A stretch of DNA of 50,584 nt from Verrucomicrobiota bacterium (GCA_013140495.1 JABFSR010000039.1:1-50584), one strand, 5' to 3'. Counted from the first letter of the stretch, positions 9,129 through 18,200 are shown. Notes: generated by a model not told the origin, from the letters alone. Numbers and translations: made by a program.

Positions 9129-10904
9129 TCAATGAGGTTGACCGGTATCACGAGCATCCTTTTCGGGTGCATGATCCGGCGCATTGGACCGGCCTGAATT
9201 CAAAACAGGCTTCGCCTCTGTCTGCAACACCTCCAGCGGATGTTCCTCCTCCTGCCAATGCTCCGAAACCTTGCCGTCCCAACATGCGAGGTTCACCGGA
9301 TAAACGTCGGGATCGAACATGACGTGGTAGAAATGCCAGACGATGATTGCGAGACACGCGAGAATCGCTTCGTAATAGTGAATCGTCAGTGCCACGTCCA
9401 CCGCCCAGCGCGGCAGCCAGTGCGTGACTTCCATCTTGAACCACACGACGAGTCCGGTGACGCCCATGATGATCGTGCCCCAGATGACCGCCCAATACTC
9501 CATCTTCTCCGCGTAGCCAAACCGCCCGATCTGCGGCTTCTCTTTTCGCAAGCCGACCAGCCAGCGCACCGTGCCGATGATGTCAGCGAGGTCTTTTTTC
9601 ACCGGCAGAAAATCAATGACCAGCTTCCGCCCGTCCTTGGAGACGGCTAGATAAACGAGGTGATACAACCCGATCAGCAGCAGCACCACGCCGGCCCCGC
9701 GATGCGACCAGCGCCTGAACGGCTCGCTGGACCCCATCAACTTCGCGAACCACGAATCCGGAAACTTGAGCGCGAAACCCGTAATCGCGAGTGCAATAAA
9801 ACTCACCGCGAGCACCGCATGCTGCCAGCGTTGCGCCAGATTCATCCGCGTGACCGGACGGCCCGTGGTGCGCAAATGGGCAGCGACCTTCTTCACGAAC
9901 AGCAGGAAGTTGTGCGCGAGCATCCCGCCGATGGTGCCGATGATGAGAACCAGATAAATCTTCCGCACCCACCAATTGACCTGGCTGCCGAGGTCGGACG
10001 TGCTGCTTTTTGTCGCCGACAGATCAACGTGGATTTTGCTGAGAGAAAATTTCTCGTTCGCGCCCGGATGACATTTGCCGCACGTCGTGACAAGATTGTT
10101 TTTGTGGATGGTTGAACTCGCATCCGTGGACGGCAGAATCTTATGGTAGCCATGACAGCTCGCGCAGTTGGCCGCCAGCGTCGAGCCATACGAATTTGCC
10201 AGTCCGTGATAGCTGTCGAAGAATGTCCGCACCCGGTCGGCGGGCAGATTGTATTTCGTGTTCAGCCGTTCGGACGCGTGGCAACGGCTGCAAACGTCCT
10301 CGGAAATCTTCCGCGACGAATCGCCCGCCAACGATTTGATATTGTGCTCGGAATGGCAATCCGTGCAGGTGGGAGCATCGCGAACCCCGGCCACCAGCGC
10401 CTTCCCATGGACGCTTTCGGCGAAATCCTTGGCCTCCTGATCATGACACGTGCCGCAGGTCGCCGCCTGCTTGGTGACATGCAATGGCGAAGCAGGTGAA
10501 GTCGGCGGCAGGACTTCGTGTGAATCGTGGCAATCCTGGCAGGTTGCCGCGCTGGAATCTCCGCCTTTCGCAGCACGACCATGAACACTCGCACCATAGC
10601 TTTCGGTCTGTCGTTCGTGACAGGTGCGACAGTTCACGAGTTTGGCTGCAAGATTATCGTCGGGATGTTTTTCGGTGATGTCGGAATGACAAGCGGCACA
10701 GGTGTTGGTCTTGTGCGCGGAAGCGGCGAGCTTTGCGGGATCAACGAACAGCAGGATTTCCTTCCCCGCAGCATTCGTCTTCGTCAGCGTTTTGTCCGAG
10801 TGACATTCCAGACAATCACTGTCTTTCAAACCAGCCGACGCGGAGAGCAGCAAACCAAGCCCAAGCGCAGCCCCGACCAGAACCCGCTTTGTCCTGACAC
10901 TCAT
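9129..10904 (-). CDS. Nonahaem c-type cytochrome fused to a cytochrome b561-type membrane domain (CbcL-like)
   Basis: 591 residues. A signal peptide or anchor (VLVGAALGLGLLLSASAG) is followed by nine CXXCH motifs between residues about 31 and 285 (CLECH, CAACH, CRTCH, CQDCH, CGTCH, CTDCH, CSRCH, CASCH, CGKCH). Residues about 320-530 hold five hydrophobic segments with histidines suited to two b haems (AHNFLLF, WQHAVLA, LYHLVYL, TIHYYEA, VWHFYHV). This is the plan of Geobacter CbcL: nine c haems plus a HydC/FdnI-like dihaem b part that takes electrons from menaquinol to the periplasm. The function here is inferred from architecture. It lies downstream of a paralogue (11174-13276) and shares with it a 27-bp upstream motif at identical spacing. 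The C-terminal 40 residues are a charged cytoplasmic tail. Confidence 0.85.
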   Translation of the reverse strand: MSVRTKRVLVGAALGLGLLLSASAGLKDSDCLECHSDKTLTKTNAAGKEILLFVDPAKLAASAHKTNTCAACHSDITEKHPDDNLAAKLVNCRTCHERQTESYGASVHGRAAKGGDSSAATCQDCHDSHEVLPPTSPASPLHVTKQAATCGTCHDQEAKDFAESVHGKALVAGVRDAPTCTDCHSEHNIKSLAGDSSRKISEDVCSRCHASERLNTKYNLPADRVRTFFDSYHGLANSYGSTLAANCASCHGYHKILPSTDASSTIHKNNLVTTCGKCHPGANEKFSLSKIHVDLSATKSSTSDLGSQVNWWVRKIYLVLIIGTIGGMLAHNFLLFVKKVAAHLRTTGRPVTRMNLAQRWQHAVLAVSFIALAITGFALKFPDSWFAKLMGSSEPFRRWSHRGAGVVLLLIGLYHLVYLAVSKDGRKLVIDFLPVKKDLADIIGTVRWLVGLRKEKPQIGRFGYAEKMEYWAVIWGTIIMGVTGLVVWFKMEVTHWLPRWAVDVALTIHYYEAILACLAIIVWHFYHVMFDPDVYPVNLACWDGKVSEHWQEEEHPLEVLQTEAKPVLNSGRSNAPDHAPEKDARDTGQPH

Positions 10905-10934
10905 ACAACCTTAGCGTCGCGAATGTTGGGTGGA

Positions 10935-10961
10935 AAGACTCCACGAACCTTGCTGAATTCA
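10935..10961 (-). promoter_or_regulatory. Conserved upstream element, copy 1
   Basis: 27 bp that match 24 of 27 positions at 13307-13333. Each copy ends exactly 30 nt before the ATG of its cytochrome b/c gene. Read on the minus strand it carries GAATTCAGCAA ... GTGGAGTCTTT, that is GAA(C/T) and GTC boxes about 17 nt apart, which resembles an ECF-sigma type promoter. The conserved position suggests a promoter or operator and not a leftover of duplication, since the 30 nt between it and the start are much less similar. Confidence 0.5.
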
Positions 10962-11082
10962 TATCATCTATTGCCGCAAAAGGGCACAAAGACCGTACAG
11001 AATTCTCCCTCCACCTCGAACGGGGAGAGAATTCCCCGAAACAAAGTTCGCGCATTGAACCCTTGAACCGGGGCGTGATGCC

Positions 11083-11150
11083 TGGGAGCGCTGGCGTCCC
11101 GCCAGCGAGTTGCTGTCGGGCGAGCAGCCGGCGAGACGCCGGCGCTCCCA
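11083..11150. repeat. REP-like palindromic element
   Basis: Arms TGGGAGCGCTGGCGTCCCGC (from 11083) and its near-complement ending at 11150 form an imperfect inverted repeat of about 25 bp with an 18-nt centre. The GGGAGCGCCGGCGTCTCGCC core is also rich in internal symmetry. It sits in the 3' flank of the 11-haem cytochrome gene's neighbour region, between the two cytochrome genes, and may act as a transcript-stabilising stem-loop. Similar sequence is common as intergenic filler in Verrucomicrobia (recollection). Confidence 0.7.
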
Positions 11151-11173
11151 AGGTTCATGGGGAGGACGAAGGC

Positions 11174-13276
11174 TCAATGTGCCAGACGCGAAACCATCGC
11201 GTAGATGATCAGCAGCAGCAGCAGCACACCCACGCCGAAGAAGAGATAGCCGAACGCGCGGGCGATGTTCTTCCATTGAAACCACTCGTCGCGGACGCGG
11301 TGCTCATCCAGTTTGCCGGAGGCAACGAGCCGGTCATACCAGCGTTTGCGTTCGTGCATCAACTCGGTCTTCGAGACTCGACCGGAGAAGATGACGGTGT
11401 CCATCGGGAATTTCTCGATGCGGAAATGCGTGTTGAAGAAATGAATCGAGAAGATAAAGCCCGCCGCGAGCAGGGCTTCGTCTGAATGGATGATGTGCGC
11501 AATGTTGATGACCCAGCCCGGCATGAAGCGCGTGAAGAACGCCGGATACCAGAGGATGAGGCCGGACGAACCGATGATGGCAACGCCCCAGAACACGGCG
11601 AAGTAATCGAACTTCTCCCAATACGTCCAGCGGTCGAACGATGGCTTCGGGCCTTTGCCGAAGAACCACTTGTTGTGCGCCACGAAGTCGCGCCAGTCCT
11701 GGAGCGTGGGCATCATTGAGTCGGGGCCAAACAATACGCCCCAGAGCCGTTTCGGTTTCAGCTTGCCAGTGGCGGGGTCGCGCAGACTTCCCCGGCCCTT
11801 CCAGGATTTGCCCACAAGCGAAGTCACATGCAGGCCGAAGTAGAGGAATGTGACCACCGCTCCGAAGTGGTGCAACGTCCGGGCCGTGTCGGGGCCACCG
11901 ATGAACTTGAACAGCACCCTGGCCCAATCGGTGTAATAGAACTTCAGCGGCATGCCGGTGATGACCAGCAGGAGGAAACTTGTCACAACGAGGAAGTGCA
12001 GGAAGCGCTCGAACGGCACAAAGCGCGTGAACCATTCCGTGTCGCTCTCCGTCTTGACCCGGGCTTCGCGGTAAGATTTTGTATCGTGCAACGAGATGTA
12101 AACCACGCGCGCCAGCCAGACGATGGTGTGCAGGCCGAAGAACGAGAACACCCCGATCAGCAAACCGGTCATTCCAAGAAAGACGACGTGAAGGAGTGGA
12201 TAATTTTTCCGATCCAGAGGGTTCGCGTGCGGTTTGTATTCGGTAAAACCAATCGTCGCGGTGGGATGACACCGCTGGCAGGTCGCGAGGATATTCGTCT
12301 GCGAAAGATGTGAGGCAGGATTGGACGGCGGCAAAACGTCATGATGTCCATGACAGTCGTAACACGCCGCGACCTCTGAGGCGACGGAGGGCTTGCCGAG
12401 AGCCATCGCCTTGCCGTGATACGTGTCGCGATAATGTTCGAGGCGATCCTCATGGCATTTGCCGCAACGTGCGTCGCTGGCCATTTTGAAATGCCCGTTT
12501 TGCGGCGTCTCGATGCCGTGCGCGGTGTGGCAATCGGTACAGACGGGGCCGCGTTTGTCTCCCTTGGCCAGAATCTGACCGTGAACGCTCTTTTCGTAAA
12601 TCTGTTCAATCCCGACGTGGCACTTGCCGCAGGTCTTGGCGACGTTGGCGTGGTTGATAGGTGCATCGCGATCCACACCGCGTTTGATGTCGTGCACGCC
12701 GTGGCAATCGTTGCAGGAAGGCGCAATGATGAGGCCCATCTTCAACAACGCGCGACCATGGATGCTGTCCTTGTACTGCGCCGCCGCCTCCGGGAACTTC
12801 ATCTGATATTCTTTGGTGAGGCCGACGTTGGTATGGCATGTGGCACAGGTGTTCGGCAGGTTCAGTTTGAACACCGGCGAATCGGCTAGCTTCACGGATC
12901 CGATCTCATGCGAGCCGTGGCAACTCCAGCAATCCGCCGCGCCGGACGCCCCGAGCTTGTGACTCACGCCGTGGATGCTTGAGGCGTAATCCTTGCCTTC
13001 CTTTTCGTGGCAGCCGGAGCAATTCGGCGCGGGCAATTTGTCCGGGTGAACCAGGTCCTTGATGCCTTCGTGGCAATCAATGCAATCCAGCTTGGCGTGA
13101 ATGGATTTGTTGAAGGCGTTCGTCTGGAAGAGAAGCGGCACGACCTTGTCGCCGACTTTGCGCGTGGTGGTTGGATCGAGATGGCAATCGAGGCAGTCGG
13201 TGTTGGAAAAATTCGCCAGTGCCGGGATTTGGAAGCACAACCCCAGAATGGCCCAACCAAGAAGCCGGACACTCAT
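11174..13276 (-). CDS. Undecahaem c-type cytochrome fused to a cytochrome b561-type membrane domain
   Basis: 700 residues. After a signal segment (LLGWAILGLCFQIPALA) come eleven CXXCH motifs between residues about 27 and 335 (CLDCH, CIDCH, CSGCH, CWSCH, CATCH, CNDCH, CGKCH, CTDCH, CGKCH, CYDCH, CQRCH). Residues about 360-610 hold five membrane segments with paired histidines (FLHFLVV, HHFGAVV, GLHVTS, IHSDEALL, SIHFFNTHF), and a sixth hydrophobic helix closes the protein (GVGVLLLLLIIYAMV). It is a larger paralogue of the 591-residue neighbour and presumably also moves quinol electrons to periplasmic haems. Two extra haems and an extra C-terminal anchor distinguish it. The start MSVR matches the paralogue's MSVR start. 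Confidence 0.85.
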   Translation of the reverse strand: MSVRLLGWAILGLCFQIPALANFSNTDCLDCHLDPTTTRKVGDKVVPLLFQTNAFNKSIHAKLDCIDCHEGIKDLVHPDKLPAPNCSGCHEKEGKDYASSIHGVSHKLGASGAADCWSCHGSHEIGSVKLADSPVFKLNLPNTCATCHTNVGLTKEYQMKFPEAAAQYKDSIHGRALLKMGLIIAPSCNDCHGVHDIKRGVDRDAPINHANVAKTCGKCHVGIEQIYEKSVHGQILAKGDKRGPVCTDCHTAHGIETPQNGHFKMASDARCGKCHEDRLEHYRDTYHGKAMALGKPSVASEVAACYDCHGHHDVLPPSNPASHLSQTNILATCQRCHPTATIGFTEYKPHANPLDRKNYPLLHVVFLGMTGLLIGVFSFFGLHTIVWLARVVYISLHDTKSYREARVKTESDTEWFTRFVPFERFLHFLVVTSFLLLVITGMPLKFYYTDWARVLFKFIGGPDTARTLHHFGAVVTFLYFGLHVTSLVGKSWKGRGSLRDPATGKLKPKRLWGVLFGPDSMMPTLQDWRDFVAHNKWFFGKGPKPSFDRWTYWEKFDYFAVFWGVAIIGSSGLILWYPAFFTRFMPGWVINIAHIIHSDEALLAAGFIFSIHFFNTHFRIEKFPMDTVIFSGRVSKTELMHERKRWYDRLVASGKLDEHRVRDEWFQWKNIARAFGYLFFGVGVLLLLLIIYAMVSRLAH

Positions 13277-13306
13277 ACGACGCTATAGTTGCAACTCGCG
13301 CGCCGC

Positions 13307-13333
13307 AAGACTCCACGAGCATTGCTGAGTTCA
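13307..13333 (-). promoter_or_regulatory. Conserved upstream element, copy 2
   Basis: The partner of the element at 10935-10961, again 30 nt upstream of its ATG. On the minus strand it reads TGAACTCAGCAATGCTCGTG followed by GAGTCTT. A TTGAAC or GAAC box and a GTCTT box 17 nt apart make a promoter plausible. Confidence 0.5.
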
Positions 13334-13526
13334 ACTCATTTCTTGCGCCACCTTCTTGCGACAGGCAGAGTCCGACGTCAGGCAATCGGCGGCGGTGTGG
13401 GGCAATTTCAGTTGCGCGGACGGGTTCAGATACGCCGGGGCTTTCGCGGCAAGCTCATCAGCTAGGGCGCGGAGACGTAAAGAATTTAGCCACGGATTGC
13501 ACGGATACATACGAATGATCGCGTAG
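13334..13526. other. Junction between the cytochrome pair and the restriction operon
   Basis: On the minus strand a short frame (about 13487 down to 13331) reads like real protein (LRALADELAAKAPAYLNPSA...) but has no start of its own and matches nothing I recognise; it may be the remnant of a gene cut when the restriction operon arrived. Next to it, near 13488-13512, is a TTAGCCACGGATTGCACGG string of a kind often seen as interspersed repeat. No terminator is visible. Confidence 0.35.
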
Positions 13527-14189
13527 TCAAAGCTGGCCGGATTCGAGAAAACTGAAATAACTTGTACGGTTGAAGATGATGTGGTCCAGCAATTCAATGC
13601 CGACAATTGCTCCCGCTGCCTTGAGTTGACTGGTTATCGCAATGTCGCCCGGTGAGGGTTCGAGTCCGCCAGCGGGATGGTTGTGCGCGACGATGATACC
13701 GGAGGCACGGTCGGCAACGGCATCCGCAAAGACCTCGCGTGGATGAACCGGACTGCGGTCAATCAAACCAATCGAGATGACACGGATGTTCAGGATTTCG
13801 TTTGCCCCATTGATTGTGGCGCAAATGAAATGCTCCTGCTTCCGGTCGGCGTAGTGCCGGACGTGCGGCAACAAGTCAGCAGGAGTTTCAATCTTCGCTC
13901 CCTCCGGTTTGATGCGCCGGCGGGCGAATTCAATCGCAGCCAGAATCAATGTGGCCTTTGCATCGCCCACGCCTTCAAATTGCGACAGGTCTTCTGCTGT
14001 GACCTTCAAACCCTTTTCATCAATGAGCCGCGCCAGTTTTCCGGAAAGCGTCATCACGTCCATTTTCGGTGTGCCTTTGCCCAACAACACCGCCAGCAGT
14101 TCCTGATCGCTCAGGGCAGGCGCTCCCTTGCGGAGAAGTTTTTCTCGCGGGCGGTCGTCTTCGGGAATCTGGTCAATGGTCTTGCTCAT
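13527..14189 (-). CDS. radC: RadC-family JAMM/MPN protein
   Basis: 220 residues from the ATG at 14189, four nt after the hsdR stop codon, so it is translated as the last gene of the restriction operon. The N-terminal part carries an HhH region (LSQFEGVGDAKATLILAA, near 85). The C-terminal MPN domain carries the metal motif HNHPAGGLEPSPGD (near 175), with the upstream glutamate in PREVFADA. Despite the name, RadC has no proven repair function; it is often carried in mobile or defence islands, and its position here favours that role. Length and motifs are complete. Confidence 0.9.
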   Translation of the reverse strand: MSKTIDQIPEDDRPREKLLRKGAPALSDQELLAVLLGKGTPKMDVMTLSGKLARLIDEKGLKVTAEDLSQFEGVGDAKATLILAAIEFARRRIKPEGAKIETPADLLPHVRHYADRKQEHFICATINGANEILNIRVISIGLIDRSPVHPREVFADAVADRASGIIVAHNHPAGGLEPSPGDIAITSQLKAAGAIVGIELLDHIIFNRTSYFSFLESGQL

Positions 14190-14193
14190 GTTT

Positions 14194-17118
14194 TCATGCG
14201 GCAAATGACAGGTGAGTTTGAATCACCGTCACGGCCATAATGTCGAAGATGCCTCCCGTGTCCTTGTATTTCGGGTCGGCGATTTCTTCATAACGGCCAA
14301 GCTCCTGATATGTGCCTTGAATCTCGCCGTTAACCTGGCTGCGATACGCGCCTTCGAGATAAAGGCGGTCTTCTTTGTGCGCGGCGACGGTGCTGCGGAT
14401 GGCCGGGTCGGCGGACTTTTCCTCTGTCACCTGTTTGATGTAGAGCGCTTCCTCGTCAGTGATGTCGAACTTGGCGTGAATCTCTTCAATCATGTCCTGC
14501 ACCGAAACTTTCTTCGGCGGCGGGCCAGTGCCTTGCTTCCCTTTGCCCGGTTTCAACTTCACCGGGCCGCCGCTGGTTGTCACACCCTGATATTCGACGG
14601 CGGCTTTGATGACTTCCGTTTGCCGGATTTGTTTCATCAGGTCGGACACGCTGCCTTGTTTGATGAGTTGCACGCCGACAACTTCGGCGAACGTGGCGAA
14701 CTGCTTCAACTCCGCCGTGAACGAAAAGAAGCACGACATGAAATGGAAACACTTGACGTAGCGGGCGAGCAAATAGACGAACGCCTTGCGCTCTTCCGCA
14801 TCCAAAATCCTTTCCTGAAACCGCGTGCGGAGTGCTTTCACGAAGTATTGAATAGGACCACCATTGTCCGCCGCGACCAGTTTCACAAAATCATCCGCGT
14901 CCTTTTGCGTGAACACGCCCGCCGCGAGAATTTCCGCGTAAAGTTTCGGGCAAAGCTCCTTGTCCGGTTCTTCCGGCACGAACGGCGTCCCTTTGCGGTA
15001 TTTCTGAAACGCCTTCAAAATGGCGGCGGCGTTGTTGGTGAAATCCACGACCACCACATCTTGCTTGTCGTCCATCTTCCGGTTTAATCGCGACAAGGTC
15101 TGCACCGCATTTCGATCCACGACCGGCTTGTCGAGGAACATCCCGGCGAGCAACGGCTGGTCGAAGCCGGTTTGAAATTTGTTCGCCACAATCATCAGCC
15201 GGTAATCGTCGCCCTCGAATCGTTCCTCGATCAACTCGCCGTCCTGCAATTCATTGACCGCGTGCTCGTGAATTTCCTCGTTCGTTGCCGGGTGCGTGAA
15301 ATCTGAAAAGGCGTAGAGCACTTTGTATTTCGCGCCGCGCTCTTTCAACTTCTCCTTGATGATTTGAAAATACCGCAAGCCCGCCACGCGGGAACTGGTG
15401 ACAATCATCGCCTTGGCGCGGCCTGCGATGAGCGGCATCACGCTTTCCTCGAAGATGCGGAGCATCACCTCGGATTTGTATTGGATGAGGCCGTCGTCCT
15501 GAAACGCCACATTCATCAACGCCTTGGCCACGACGCCTTTGGAGTATAGTTTTTCCTCCTCGCCGGGTGGCGGCACGAAATGGCAATGCAGATTGTAGAG
15601 CGTCTTGTAGGAAATGATGCTCGCCGCCACGTCCACGATGTAACCTTCCTCAATCGCCTCGGCTTCCGTGTAAGTGTCGAACGGCTCGCCAAACAGCGTG
15701 ACGGTGGCCGGTGCGGGCGTGGCCGTGAACGCGACGAACAACTGATTTAGGTCGTGTTCGCGGATGACTTTGGCGATTTCTTCCTCAACGTCCTGCTCCG
15801 GCGCGTCGGCGTCCGGCTCGTCCGCTTTGCGGAATGGCAGGCGGATGGCCGCGCCCATTTGCCCTTCCTGCAAGCGATGCGCTTCATCAATCAGGAACGC
15901 GACGCGCAGATTCTTCAAGGCTGCGTTGCTTTGCAATTCCTCCAACACCCAGGCAATTTTTTGTTGCGTGGTGACGATGATCGGTTTGCGGTCTTTAAGA
16001 AATCGCGGCAAATCGTCCGCCTTCTTTGCGATTCCAACCACGTCTTTCAAATGAGTGAAATTCGCCATGTCTTCGCGGATGTTTGTGTCCAGCGATTTGC
16101 GGTCGGTCAGGATGAACGTGATGTCCACCAACTTTTCATTCGTGCCGGGCTTGAACAGACTGTGCAAATGGTCGGCCAGCCAGCAAATCGAAAGCGTCTT
16201 GCCGCTGCCGGCGGAATGGTCGGCGAGATACTTTTTGCCGATGTCGCCCTTCGCGGCAAAGTGCGCCGTGATGTCGGCGGAAATGTTCCGCACCAGACGG
16301 CTTTGATGGTAGCGCGGGAACAGCGTGCGTGCGGGACTCTCCGGCTTGTCGTCCTCCGCGTCGCGGTGCGGCACGCGAACGAGGAAAAACGAGAGGGCTT
16401 CCAACAACTGCTCCTTGGACAAAACTTTCCGGTAAAGAAACTCCACCGGGTATTCGTCCGGGTTCGTCGGCGTGTTCGTAAGGCCCGTGTTGTGCCAGCG
16501 GAAATTTTCCTCGCGGCGCGGGTCGGTGGCGGCTTTTACGTCGCAAGTGTCGGCGGCGAGATACAGAAACGGATGCTGAAAGATTTTGTGCGCGTGGTCG
16601 CGCTTGGCGAACTGCGTCACGGCATCATACACGTTCTGATTGGCCTCGTGCTTCAACTCCAAGTCCACGACGGGCAGGCCGTTCAGGAAAAAGACGAAAT
16701 CAATTTCCGTGTTCGTCTCGCCGAAATAAAAATGCGGGCGGAAGGTGATGCGGTTTTCTTTGTAGCCTTCCGCGCCGGCGCTGGCGGCGGAGCGCGGCTT
16801 GGGATAGAAAAGCCGGAACGTGAGCCCGCGCACTTTCAGGCCGGTGCGGAGCAACATCCAAAGCGGCGTGTGCGCCAGTTCCTTGCGGAGCGCCTTGAAC
16901 ACTTCATCCCGCGCGTCTGTGCTGTAATCGGCTTCCAACTTTTTGAGCGTGTCGCTCTGCGTGGCTTTGATGAAGGCCCACAAGTGATCCTCGGCGATGA
17001 AATGCTCCGTGTCCGTGATGTCGGACTGCTCCAGCACGCCATACTTGTGCTCGCGGACGAGGTAATCCGCGATGTGCTGCTGAAACGTCAGCTCTGGCGG
17101 TTTCTTTCGTTTGGCCAT
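14194..17118 (-). CDS. hsdR: Type I restriction enzyme, endonuclease/translocase subunit
   Basis: 974 residues, typical for EcoR124I-type HsdR. The N-terminal nuclease domain shows TEIDFVFFLNGLPVVDLELK (near residue 140), with the D...E-x-K catalytic pattern. The motor begins with ADHSAGSGKTLS (Walker A, near 300), followed by LTDRKSLD, VTTQQK and the DEAH box IDEAHRLQEG (near 405). Later, VANKFQTGFDQPLL and SRLNRKMDD (near 650-690) match helicase motifs V and VI. The C-terminal region mediates assembly with HsdM. It is translated from an ATG 2 nt after the stop of the nuclease gene upstream and is followed 4 nt later by radC. All motifs look intact, so an active enzyme is expected. Confidence 0.93.
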   Translation of the reverse strand: MAKRKKPPELTFQQHIADYLVREHKYGVLEQSDITDTEHFIAEDHLWAFIKATQSDTLKKLEADYSTDARDEVFKALRKELAHTPLWMLLRTGLKVRGLTFRLFYPKPRSAASAGAEGYKENRITFRPHFYFGETNTEIDFVFFLNGLPVVDLELKHEANQNVYDAVTQFAKRDHAHKIFQHPFLYLAADTCDVKAATDPRREENFRWHNTGLTNTPTNPDEYPVEFLYRKVLSKEQLLEALSFFLVRVPHRDAEDDKPESPARTLFPRYHQSRLVRNISADITAHFAAKGDIGKKYLADHSAGSGKTLSICWLADHLHSLFKPGTNEKLVDITFILTDRKSLDTNIREDMANFTHLKDVVGIAKKADDLPRFLKDRKPIIVTTQQKIAWVLEELQSNAALKNLRVAFLIDEAHRLQEGQMGAAIRLPFRKADEPDADAPEQDVEEEIAKVIREHDLNQLFVAFTATPAPATVTLFGEPFDTYTEAEAIEEGYIVDVAASIISYKTLYNLHCHFVPPPGEEEKLYSKGVVAKALMNVAFQDDGLIQYKSEVMLRIFEESVMPLIAGRAKAMIVTSSRVAGLRYFQIIKEKLKERGAKYKVLYAFSDFTHPATNEEIHEHAVNELQDGELIEERFEGDDYRLMIVANKFQTGFDQPLLAGMFLDKPVVDRNAVQTLSRLNRKMDDKQDVVVVDFTNNAAAILKAFQKYRKGTPFVPEEPDKELCPKLYAEILAAGVFTQKDADDFVKLVAADNGGPIQYFVKALRTRFQERILDAEERKAFVYLLARYVKCFHFMSCFFSFTAELKQFATFAEVVGVQLIKQGSVSDLMKQIRQTEVIKAAVEYQGVTTSGGPVKLKPGKGKQGTGPPPKKVSVQDMIEEIHAKFDITDEEALYIKQVTEEKSADPAIRSTVAAHKEDRLYLEGAYRSQVNGEIQGTYQELGRYEEIADPKYKDTGGIFDIMAVTVIQTHLSFAA

Positions 17119-17120
17119 GA

Positions 17121-18200
17121 TCAGACTTTCCCGGCCTCCAGCCGCGCCCGCGCCAGCCGCACCGCGTCATGCAGCTTCCGCTCCAGTAGTTTTTTGGGCA
17201 ACACCTTGGTCCAATAGCTCGCCACGTGGATGCCGCTCTTTTCCAGTTCCAGCAACTCGACATGCTGCGCCCGTTTCCCCGCGCACAGGATGATGCCCAG
17301 CGGCTCGGCCTCGCCCGGCTCGCACTCATGACGCTTGAGCCAGTTCAGATACAATTCCATCTGCCCTTTGTCAGCGGCTTCAAAATTCCGAAGCTTCAAG
17401 TCAATCGCCACCAGCCGCCGCAGCTTGCGGTGATAAAACAGCAGATCGAGATGATAATCCACGTCGTCAATCTGCATCCGCTTCTGCCGCGCCACGAAGC
17501 AAAATCCCGCGCCCAGTTCCACGATGAACGATTCCATCTCCCGCAGGATCGCCGCTTCGATGTCTTTCTCCGCATACGTGTCGTGTAGGCGCAGAAAATC
17601 CAGCACGTAAGGATCGCGGAAAACCAGGTCGGGCGTCAGCCGGTCCTCCGCGCGCAACGCCGCCAGCTCCCGCCGGATGAGTTTGTCCGGCTTCTTCGAG
17701 AGCGCTGTGCGCTCGAACAGCATTGAGCCGATCTTCTTCCCCAGCGTGCGTGTGTTCCATTTTTCGATGCGGCACATCTCCGCATAGAAGTCGCGTTTGA
17801 GCGGGTCTTCGAGCGGGATGAGCATCGTGAAATGCGTCCACCCCAATTGTCGCAGCAGTGCTGCGACAATTGCTTCATCGGGGAAAACCTCCGCGAACTG
17901 GATCATTCGGCGCAGGTTCTTGTCGCCAAAGCCCCGGCCAAATTCCCGCTCCAATTGTGTCCCCAGTGCGGACACAATCTTCTGCCCATACTCCGCCCGT
18001 CTCTCCTTGAGGATGTCCTGCTGGATGCGCCGCCCCACATGCCAGTAGAGCGTGACCAGTCCCGAATCCACCGCCCGCGCTATTCCGGCGCGCGCCTGCA
18101 CGATCAGTTCCCGCACATCCGTCAACAGCGCGCGGGCGGGCCGCTTCGTTGGTTTCGCGGCGAACCGCCGGACCAGTGCCTTGGAAGATTTCGCGCTCAT
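17121..18200 (-). CDS. DUF1016/YhcG-type PDDEXK nuclease, copy 1
   Basis: 359 residues from the ATG at 18200, which overlaps the hsdS stop as ATGA; a longer upstream frame is only the hsdS shadow. The N-terminal helical region (about 20-170) contains LVTLYWHVGRRIQQDI and FGRGFGDKNLRRMIQFAEVF, hallmark segments of the family. The C-terminal nuclease core has YHLDLLFYHRKLRRLVAIDL followed by K (near 255), giving the D...D-x-K active site, and then GIILCAGK. Such proteins are regular accessories of type I restriction loci and are presumed to be nucleases, but their role is not settled. Two palindromes lie inside the gene (17844-17872 and 17954-17978). Confidence 0.85.
   Translation of the reverse strand: MSAKSSKALVRRFAAKPTKRPARALLTDVRELIVQARAGIARAVDSGLVTLYWHVGRRIQQDILKERRAEYGQKIVSALGTQLEREFGRGFGDKNLRRMIQFAEVFPDEAIVAALLRQLGWTHFTMLIPLEDPLKRDFYAEMCRIEKWNTRTLGKKIGSMLFERTALSKKPDKLIRRELAALRAEDRLTPDLVFRDPYVLDFLRLHDTYAEKDIEAAILREMESFIVELGAGFCFVARQKRMQIDDVDYHLDLLFYHRKLRRLVAIDLKLRNFEAADKGQMELYLNWLKRHECEPGEAEPLGIILCAGKRAQHVELLELEKSGIHVASYWTKVLPKKLLERKLHDAVRLARARLEAGKV
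17844..17872. repeat. Perfect palindrome inside the nuclease gene
   Basis: Perfect 14-bp arms around a single base: CAATTGTCGCAGCA at 17844-17857, G at 17858, and the exact complement at 17859-17872. It encodes IVAALLRQL just before the WTHFTML segment, which is the site homologous to the five-palindrome cluster in the other nuclease gene. Confidence 0.9.
17954..17978. repeat. Second palindrome in the same gene
   Basis: Arms ATTGTGTCC (17954-17962) and GGACACAAT (17970-17978) are perfectly complementary around a 7-nt centre. It encodes KIVSALGTQLE in the N-terminal helical domain. Confidence 0.8.

Noticed and set aside
15754..17217. Plus-strand open frame (487 codons) opposite hsdR
   Set aside because: Antisense to intact nuclease and Walker motifs of HsdR; the composition is that of a mirror frame (F, R, V and A runs) and no start signal is seen.
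17954..17978. Operator or autoregulatory site for the restriction operon
   Set aside because: It lies deep inside a coding region far from any start and fits better as one of the in-gene palindromes.
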